Assembly (NCBI GenBank): GCA_037974335.1
Contig: CM075760.1
Span: 60,332,515 to 60,396,514, forward strand
From: Prionace glauca
Taxonomy: Eukaryota > Chordata > Chondrichthyes > Carcharhiniformes > Carcharhinidae
Reading direction: 5' to 3'
DNA: 64,000 nucleotides
Position numbers and translations under genes: made by a program. The notes below the pieces were generated by a model, which was not told the origin of the DNA, ran no database searches, and worked only from the letters and a program-made list of their open reading frames with translations. Of the stretch, positions 56,569 through 64,000 are shown piece by piece; the first letter of the stretch is position 1; each line of letters starts with the position of its first letter.

Positions 56569-57470
56569 TCAGTTTTGTCTCTTTATTAAATTAGTAATTG
56601 CTATAACCGGATATTTCACTGCGATTCTGATCTGCTCCCTGAATTTGGATTGAGTCGCTGCGTAAATAAATGTGTTTGTGCAGCAATTTAAATCCCGCAG
56701 GATAAATCCGACTATTTGGAATGTATATTCAGGAATAGTGAGATACATTAATCTTCTTACATCTACATAGAAAAAGTTCACAACATAAACCGACCAGAGC
56801 AGAATGAAAACTCCGGATATGCTAAAGAGTAAAATCATTGACTTCCTTCTGCTTTCCATTTCAGGGTCTCTGCGATTATTTCCTTTACTCTGAGCCCTCA
56901 GACCCTTCCGCACTCGACTGGTCACTAAAATGTGACTGACTGTTAGAGTATTAATCAACAGGATTAAACTGAACGGGAGCAGTGGGGTTAAAACCTGATT
57001 AAATCAGTTGAAACCATTCCACCCAGGATCAGTCCAAACGCTTGTCTTGGGAGTACAGCCCCACTTGGCATTGTCGATTATCAGCTGAGGTTCAAATACA
57101 AAGTAGGATGGAATGTTTTTCACAAAGAGCAGGATGCCAGTTGTTGCCAGAACCACAGCTGCAGTTTTGCTAGTGCAATATTTAGCTTTCATTTTTTGGC
57201 AGCGAATGGCCACAAATCGATCAAAAGAGAAAGTGACAGTGAACCAGACAGAACAGTCTGCAGTTGAAGTCTCCAGGACAGCTTTAACCCGACATACTGA
57301 TGTGAGGGACAGGAAATTCAGGGGGAAATAATAATTATTTATGTAGTTAAGGATGGGGTTTATGATGATGAACAGTAGATCCACCACTGCCATGGCCACG
57401 AGGTAGCGAGTTGTGCAGGTGGAGAGGCCACACTTTCCCCGACTCAGGATCACAATTCCCAGTAAATTAA
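56569..57470 (-). pseudogene. GPR139-like GPCR exon 2 with one in-frame TGA
   Basis: A 902-nt exon homologous to exon 2 of the receptor at 45.5 kb and nearly equal in length (299 versus 301 codons). The acceptor CTGACAG is intact just above 57470 and restores Val-Asn-Leu-Leu-Gly. Landmarks are CTTRYLVAMAVVDLLFII, VCRVKAVLE, FSFDRFVAIRCQKMKAKYC, a third loop with LRAQSKGNNRRDPEMESRRKS, TM6 FSISGVFILLWSV and TM7 CCTNTFIYAATQSKF. The only disruption I see is a TGA after DPGWNGFN, between ECL2 and TM5. The frame on both sides is the same, so it is a substitution, probably TGG to TGA. No exon 1 was recognised upstream. It is a pseudogene unless the stop is an assembly error, a polymorphism or read through. 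Confidence 0.85.
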
Positions 57471-58317
57471 CTGTCAGAGAAAAAAAAAACAAGGGATAAG
57501 AACGTGAAAATTAGTGACAAAAAATCTGCATATTTCTCCATCTCTGAACTGACAATAAGGAGAGGATTTCAGCATCAATCTAACGGGCAGGACTTCCCTA
57601 TGTGGTGCTGTTGTTGGAGGAGTTCAGTTCAAGATTAGCATTGCAGACTGATAACAGCCAATACACCATTCCTCGTTAATCGGGGCAGGGGATCAGAAAT
57701 CTGTGAATTACACTTCTATCAATTTGATGGAGCACATCTGCAAATTCTAATTAGACAAATATTACTGAGAGGTTGGATTTCTCATCTGATCTGTGTTACA
57801 GGATTAGCTGACACAGGGCGGGTTTTCTAATTAGACCCGATATGGGCAGAAGTATGTCAGGGATTGGCAATACAATCTGCCATCTGTTCCTGCACCCAGT
57901 TATCAAAGACAACACCTGATTGAACACTTATTTAGACGGGTCAGCTGATTGATTTTGATGTCACTTCAGGATTGTTTGTGCCCTTACCAAATCTCTTCCT
58001 CATTCTGTTATTTCGCCCCAACCCCCAGCTTTTCTGATTCTAGTTTCCAGATTCCTTGTTCTGGTTGTCTCTCTTTCCATTCTTGTCTCCCAGTCTCTAC
58101 ATCTCCCCTATTTCTTTCCTAATCTGACTCTTGCCATCTTATTCCTTTCTCCCTTTGCAGTTTTCTTCCCCGATCTCCAGGTTTCTGTCCCATCCAACCT
58201 CTTTCCATTCTTAACTCGCAGTCCAGCTTTTTCCCCGTATTTATCCATCTATCTTCGAATATTTCTCGCTCACTTTCCCCACATCTATTCTGCCCCTCTT
58301 TCCTACTGTTTAAAATG
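57471..58317. other. Region upstream of the GPCR relative, pyrimidine-rich right half
   Basis: No exon 1 with the GVP-donor pattern was found. 57990-58300 is C/T-rich but not a clean microsatellite. Confidence 0.4.
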
Positions 58318-58690
58318 GAATCAAAGAAGATAGTAACAGGAGGAGGCCATTTGGCCCTTCGAGCCTGCTCCGCTATTAATCACAATAATGGCTGATCATC
58401 CAACTGAATAGCCTAATGCTGCTTTCTTCCCAAAAATTTCCATCCCATTCAGCCCAAATGCTATATCTAGTCGCCTTTTAATCACATTTTGACATCATGT
58501 GTTTCCTGCAGTAATGAATTTCACAATCTCACAACTGTTTGTTGAAGAATTGGCTCCACACCCCTGTCTTAACCCTGTTTACCCTGTTTCCTCAGACTGT
58601 TACCCCTGGTTCAGGACACTCTCACCATCGGAAACATCTGTTGTCACCCTGTTAGAATTTTATGAGTCTGTATGAAATGGTATCAATGGC
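58318..58690 (-). mobile_element. CR1-like LINE 3' end
   Basis: 'ggaggaggccatttggccct' and 'cgagcctgctccgctattaa' mark the 3' end. Decayed C-terminal sequence follows. Confidence 0.65.
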
Positions 58691-59095
58691 TGATATTCTG
58701 GGTGCTATTCGGATTGGCGATTGGTGACTAGTGGAGTGCCCCAGGGATCGGTGCTGGGGCCTCAGCTATTTACATTTATATGGATGATCTGGACTAGGGG
58801 GCTGAGTGTAGGGTGACGAAATTTGCTGATGACACGAAGATGAGTGGAAAAGCAAGTTGCGTGGAGGGTGTGGAAAGTCTGCAGAGGGAGCTGGATAGGG
58901 TGAGCGATTGGGCGAGGACGTAGCAGATGGAGTATAATGTTCGCAAGTGTGAGGTTATCCACTTTGGCAGAAATGATAGTAGGAGGGAGTACTATCTAAA
59001 AAGCGAAAAGCTGCAGCATGCTACAGTGCAGAGGGACCTGGGGGTCCTTGTGCATGAGTCGCAAGAACCCAGTCTGCAGTTGTCAGGAAGGAATC
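58691..59095 (+). mobile_element. CR1 RT-core fragment
   Basis: DNA for [18 protein letters not shown] and QxMEYNVRKCEVIHFGRND; close to subfamily A but with its own substitutions. Truncated at both ends and opposite in orientation to its left neighbour. Confidence 0.75.
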
Positions 59096-59291
59096 TGCAG
59101 CCCCATCCCAAACTGAGAGAGGGAGTTGAGTAGCTTCTGGACGCTGAGAATGAGACAGGAGATGAGGGTCGGGGAGGACGAACATTTTATACAGGTTTCG
59201 AAGATTTTGTTTGTAGATCTCTATCTTTTTTCCATTTCAAATTTCTGCCTGATTTGAAGGAATGGGAGAAAGGGGACAGTAAGGAGACAAA

Positions 59292-59771
59292 AAAGAGAGA
59301 GGTGTAGAACGATAGAATCATACAGCGCAGGAGCACTTTGGCCAAATGTGTTTGCACCTGCACGCGATAAACAGTTAAAATCACATCTAACCCCATCTGT
59401 CAGCACTTGACCCGTAGCACTGACGTATCAAGTGTTCAACCAGATACTTTTTAAAGTATGTGGAACAAATCGCTTCTCCCAACCTCCCATGCAGGTTATT
59501 CCAGACCGTCACTACCTTCTGGGTTAAAAAAAGTTATTACTCACAACTCTCCCTCCCCTCACCTTGAACCTTGTACCCTGTGATTGACCATTCAACTCAG
59601 GGGAAGAACTCTTCCTTCTCCACTCTGTCCATCTGTCACATAATGTTGGACAACACGATCAGATTACACCTCAGTCATTTCTGTTCCAACGAAAACAAAC
59701 CAAGCCTATCCAATCTCTTTTCATATCATTGATGTTCCATGCCAGGCAGCATCCTCGTGAATCTCCTCTAC
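59292..59771 (-). mobile_element. CR1-like LINE 3' end (older subfamily)
   Basis: 'gatagaatcatacagcgcag' at the 3' end and 'cttgaaccttgtaccctgtg' in the C-terminal region. It abuts the next LINE. Confidence 0.6.
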
Positions 59772-61003
59772 ATAAGAACATGAGAACAAGGAGCAGGGGT
59801 AGGCCACCTGGACCATTGAGCCTGCTCCGCCATTCAATAAGATCATGGCTGATCTTTTCAAGGACTCAACTCCACTTACCCGCTCGCTCACCACAACCCT
59901 TAATTCCTTTACCTTTCTAAAATATGTCTATTATTGTCTTAAAACATTTCAATGAGGTGGCCTCAACTGCTTCACTGGGCAGGAATTCTGCAGATTCTCA
60001 AATTTTTGTGTGAGAAGTTCCTCCTCAACACAGTCCTTCGTCTGCTTCACCTTATTTTGAGGCTATGCCCCCTAGTTCTAGTTTCATCCGCCAGTGGAAA
60101 CAATTTCCCTGCTTCCATAATATCTATTCTCTTCATATTCTTATATGTTTCGATAAGATCACCTCTCATTCTTCTGAATTCCAGTAAGTATAGCCCAGTC
60201 TCTCTTCATAAGCCAAACCTCTCAACTCCGCAATCAACCCAGTGAATCTCCTCTGCACCCTCTCCAGAGCCAGTACATCCACCTCGTGCAATCACCTTCC
60301 TCCAATAAAGTAGCGACCGGAATTGCATATGGCACTATAGTTGTGGCCTCACTAATTTTCTATACAACTCCAACATGACTTCTCCGCTTTGGTAATCTAT
60401 GGCACAAGTGATAATGGTAAGTGCTCCATACTTTTACACCGCACTACGAAAATGCCCTGCTTTCAGAGTTCTGTGAATAACCACGTCAAGGTTCCTTTGT
60501 TCCGTTGAACTCCCTCGTATCCTACCATACATTTTGTACTTCGTTGTAAAAATGCTCAATTCAAATTCTATTATCTCACACTTTTCAGGGCGATATACCA
60601 CCTGCCACTGATCTGCATATTTGAGCATTTCATCTATATCTTTTTGTAGCCCAATGCACAGCGCACTCTATTAGGCACTCTTCCATTTTTTGTTGTTATC
60701 AGCAAAATTACTAATCATACCCGCGACAGAGTCATCATTGTGATATTTGCATTATTTCTGATAAATAGGGGGCCAGCACAGATCTCTATTGTACACCACT
60801 GGTCTCTGGCTTGCAGTCAGTAAAACAGTTCTTTATTATCACCCTCTGCTTCAAAAACTGGGTCAATGTTGAATACATTTTATCAAATTACCTAGTATCC
60901 TATGTGAATTAACATTCTTTACACGTCTCCCACACAGGACGTTGCCAATGCTTTGCAGCAATCCATATAAACCAGCTAGTTTCTTCTGGCATCTTTCTGA
61001 ACA
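59772..61003 (-). mobile_element. CR1-like LINE (subfamily related to A)
   Basis: Tail CATAAGAACATGAGAACAAG, 3' UTR like subfamily A, C-terminal and RT-region sequence through about 60.9 kb (LKYADQWQVVYRPEKCEI corresponds to WxxxWQMxFNxxKCEV). The palindromic Penelope insertion at 61.0 kb lies at its right end. Confidence 0.7.
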
Positions 61004-62824
61004 TGATGTGGGTATGCCGGCGTTGGACTGGCGTAAACACAGTAAAAAGTCTGGCAACACCAGGTTTTAGTCCAACCGATTTATTTGATAATAGACTCAC
61101 AAGCTTTCGAGGTTTCCCTCTTCGTCAGGTGAATGGAGAGTTCTGGCCTCAGACAGAGCATATAAAGCACAGACAGTTTAGAGATTACTGATTAGAATGT
61201 GAATCCTTACACCTAACCTGCTGTTCAAGTCTTAAAGTGACTGACAATGTGAGTAGAAGGAGCACTGATCACAGTTTACAGAGATGTGTATTGTCTCCAG
61301 ACAATACAGTAAGTGAGGTTTTGCAAACCCAGGCAAGTCACGGGGGTTACAGATAGTGCGACATGAACCCAAGATCCCTTTTCATGTCTTTTCAAACCCT
61401 TGCCTGGGTTTGCAAAACCTCACTTACTGTGCTGTCTGGAGACAATACACATCTCTTTAACCTGTGATCTGTGCTCCTTCCACTCACATTGTCGACCACA
61501 TTAGGACTTGAACAGCAGGTTAGGTGAAAGGATTCGCATTCTAATCAGTAATCTTTAAACTGTCTGTGCTTTATATGCTCTGTCCGAGGCCAGAACTCTT
61601 CATTCACCTGACGAAGAGGGAGTCCCCTCGAAAGCTTGTGAGTATAGAACATAGAACATTACAGCGCAGAACAGGCCCTTCGGCCCACGATGCTGCGCCG
61701 ACCAGTTACAAAAACAATGACCCCCAACCCAAACCAATCCCCTTTCGTCCATAAACCTATCAAACTAGGCGCATTTACAACTGCAGCAGGCAGGGCATTC
61801 CAATCCCTCACCACCCGCTGGGTAAAGAACCTACCCCTGACATCCGTCCTGTAGCTACCCCCCCCCCTTAATTTAAAGCCATGCCCCCGCGTGCTAGCTT
61901 TCTCCATCCGAGGAAAAAGGCTATCACTGTCCACCCTATCTAAACCTCTAATCATCTTATATGTTTCAATAAGATCCCGTCTTAGCCGCCTTCTTTCCAA
62001 CGAAAACAACCCCAGATCCCTCAGTCTCTCCTCATAGGATCTCTCCACCATCCCAGGCAACATCCTAGTAAACCTCCTCTGCACCCTCTCCAAAGCCTCC
62101 ACATCCTTCCTGTAATGTGGGGACCAGAACAGCACACAGTACTCCAAGTGCGGCCCTACCTGAGTAGTGTACAGTTGCAACATGACGCTGCGACTCTTAA
62201 ATTCAATCCCCCTACTAATAAACGTCAAGATACCGTACGCCTTCTTAACAACCTTATCTACTTGATTCCCAACTTTCAGGGATCTATGTACACATACAGC
62301 TAGATCCCTCTGTTCATCCACACTATTCAAAGTCCTCCCGTTAGCCCTATACTCAACACATCTGTTGCTCCTACCGAAGTAAATTACCTCACACTTCTCC
62401 GCATTAAATTCCATCCGCCACCTCTCGGCCCAGCTCTGCAACTATCTAAGTCTCGCTGCAGACTATGACACCCTTCCTCACAATCTACCACACCTCCGAC
62501 TTTAGTGTCATCAGCAAAATTACTAATCCACCCAACTATACCCTCATCCAGATCATCATTAAAGATTACAAACAGCAGTGGCCCCAAAACAGACCCCTGA
62601 GGCACACCACTCGTAATCGAACTCCATGATGAATATTTACCATCAACCACCACCCTCTGTCTCCTATCTGATAGCCAATTTCTGATCCAATTTCCTAGAT
62701 TACCCACAATCCCATACATCTGCATTTTCTGCAGAAGCCTACCATGGTGAACGTTATATATTATCAAATAAATCGGTTGGACTAAAACCTGGTGTTGTCA
62801 CGCTTTTTACTATCTTTCTGAACA
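60991..62824. mobile_element. Palindromic Penelope-like insertion carrying a nested LINE
   Basis: Left arm (minus) 61004 to about 61380; right arm (plus) from about 61400 to 61645, continued at 62757-62811 after a LINE insertion. Matching inner landmarks include 'ctgtctgtgctttatatgct' and 'tgcaaaacctcacttactgt'. Only the left arm has the terminal tail ('atgccggcgttggactggcg'). A 13-bp target-site duplication, ATCTTTCTGAACA, lies at 60991-61003 and 62812-62824, so the dimer entered as one unit. Confidence 0.9.
61646..62756 (-). mobile_element. CR1-type LINE (subfamily B) nested in the palindrome
   Basis: Left end 'tagaacatagaacattacag' (3' tail). The coding region includes [52 protein letters not shown] and [10 protein letters not shown], in two overlapping frames, so at least one frameshift near 62.4 kb. 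Truncated upstream of the VPH region. It splits the right arm of the Penelope palindrome and is therefore younger than it. Confidence 0.88.
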
Positions 62825-64000
62825 CACAGACTGGCCTCCTCTGCAACGTTGACCATACTTGGAATAAAAATAATTACAGATGCAATCACACCCCTCCAAA
62901 AAAAATGGCGACCAGAAGTGTACACGACACGATAGTTCTGACCTCCCTAATGTTATAAACACAGAGCATTGCAGATTGTAAATGCATGGATACATAATGT
63001 CATAAATAGCTGGATACTTAGATCAAATATTCCACTGCGCTAATAGTACAATTCAACACTGATAAATAGACACGATATTGTTTATTCACTGGTGTCAGTT
63101 ATTGCACTCCGGTTAGTGATCCACATGCACAATTTGAATTTATTCGTACTTCTATAAAATTCAGAGCGATCGCCTTCACTGAGATCCAATCTCTAAATTT
63201 ACAAAATAAATTTAACTACAATAATTTCATTGATCAGTGAGACTGTGAATTTTATTTGTTCATGACAATACTTAAAAGCATAGCGATAATACAAGACATT
63301 TGATTTACATGTATATCATCATTCACGTGGTGCATGTATGGCAGTGAACAGAAGATCAACATGAGACATTTTCATTCAGAATTTAAAAACAGTAAGCCGT
63401 TCATTGGGTAGATTATTTTCGTAGCTTTCTGAATTGGATAGATCATTCTCAGTGTGCAGTAATGAGTCCCTTCTACTGCTCGCAGTCCCTCTGTCTTAAA
63501 CTGTGAGGTTTTCCATTCCCAAAGCTTTTAATTTATACACTATATAATCACCTGAGGGACATTGAGGTAGAAGAATGGTTTGAAGTTTTTCTTAATACAT
63601 GAACAAACAGATTACAACATTTAGTTCAGTGATGGAAAATATTTATTTGTTAATTGACTGATCTCGTTCAAAACATTGGATTCTATTGATCACATTTTTC
63701 AACGAATAATATATATCTACTCAAACGCCATCAGGCCCATCTCTGGATGTCAGCTTGTTACATCAGTCTGCTTTCCTTTTAGCTATTTCTCAGTGATTAC
63801 AATATAATATTTGCACTTGCTAATCAGCGATCCAAGTTTATCTGCCTTACCAGACTGGCTCATTGATTACATTAAATGAATTTTAGCCTTCTGATCTGCC
63901 ATGTGCCTTACCCTGCCCATGCTTTCCCGTCTGATGCACAGCCCACTTTTCCTTGAATACTGGACTGGACTTCACTCCAAGCTTTTCATCTGGCCTGTGC
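62825..64000. other. AT-rich right edge, no gene recognised
   Basis: 62825-62985 may be further LINE-derived sequence ('gcgaccagaagtgtacacga'). Beyond it there is AT-rich DNA without recognised exons or repeats. Confidence 0.4.

Overview
The window looks like nuclear DNA of a cartilaginous fish, most likely a shark. The main evidence is a cluster-type immunoglobulin heavy-chain gene on the minus strand, with leader, V, J, CH1 and CH2 all within about 11 kb. The rest is gene-poor and dense with repeats: CR1-type LINEs, tRNA-headed SINEs, Penelope-like retroelements and microsatellites. No bacterial-style features were seen.

Layout. From 1 to 12.66 kb lies the IgH unit, read right to left: GC-rich hairpin and TATA box (12.59-12.66 kb), leader exon (12.45-12.50), VH exon (12.00-12.33), JH (11.58-11.63), an intron of about 8.6 kb full of LINE, SINE and Penelope debris, CH1 (2.72-3.02) and CH2 (1.26-1.57). 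CH3, CH4 and the tail exons are not visible and would lie off the left edge. The VH has a 12-spacer recombination signal and extra codons after the FR3 cysteine. This is expected of a germline-joined V-D gene and can recombine directly with the 23-spacer JH about 350 bp away. From 12.7 to 26.1 kb the 5' flank of the unit is seen twice, and the second copy carries a broken VH (22.99-23.24 kb) with no J or C found behind it.

From 26 to 44 kb there is mostly repeat DNA: several nested LINEs, SINEs, an exact-period 84-bp minisatellite, a fossil Ty3/gypsy fragment, and palindromic Penelope insertions. Between 45.4 and 49.7 kb is an intact two-exon class A GPCR of the GPR139-like group on the minus strand, with a well-preserved LINE in its intron. 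A relative at 56.57-57.47 kb has one in-frame TGA in an otherwise open exon. The right end (58-64 kb) is again nested LINEs plus a large palindromic Penelope insertion that has itself been hit by a LINE.

The least expected structure is a set of five inverted-dimer Penelope-like insertions (9.8, 26.6, 44.1, 54.1 and 61.0 kb). Three have recognisable 11-13 bp target-site duplications. In each of those three only one arm keeps the roughly 40-nt terminal tail. The arms carry a CTGANGA / paired stem / GAAA motif with compensating stem changes, reminiscent of a hammerhead ribozyme core.
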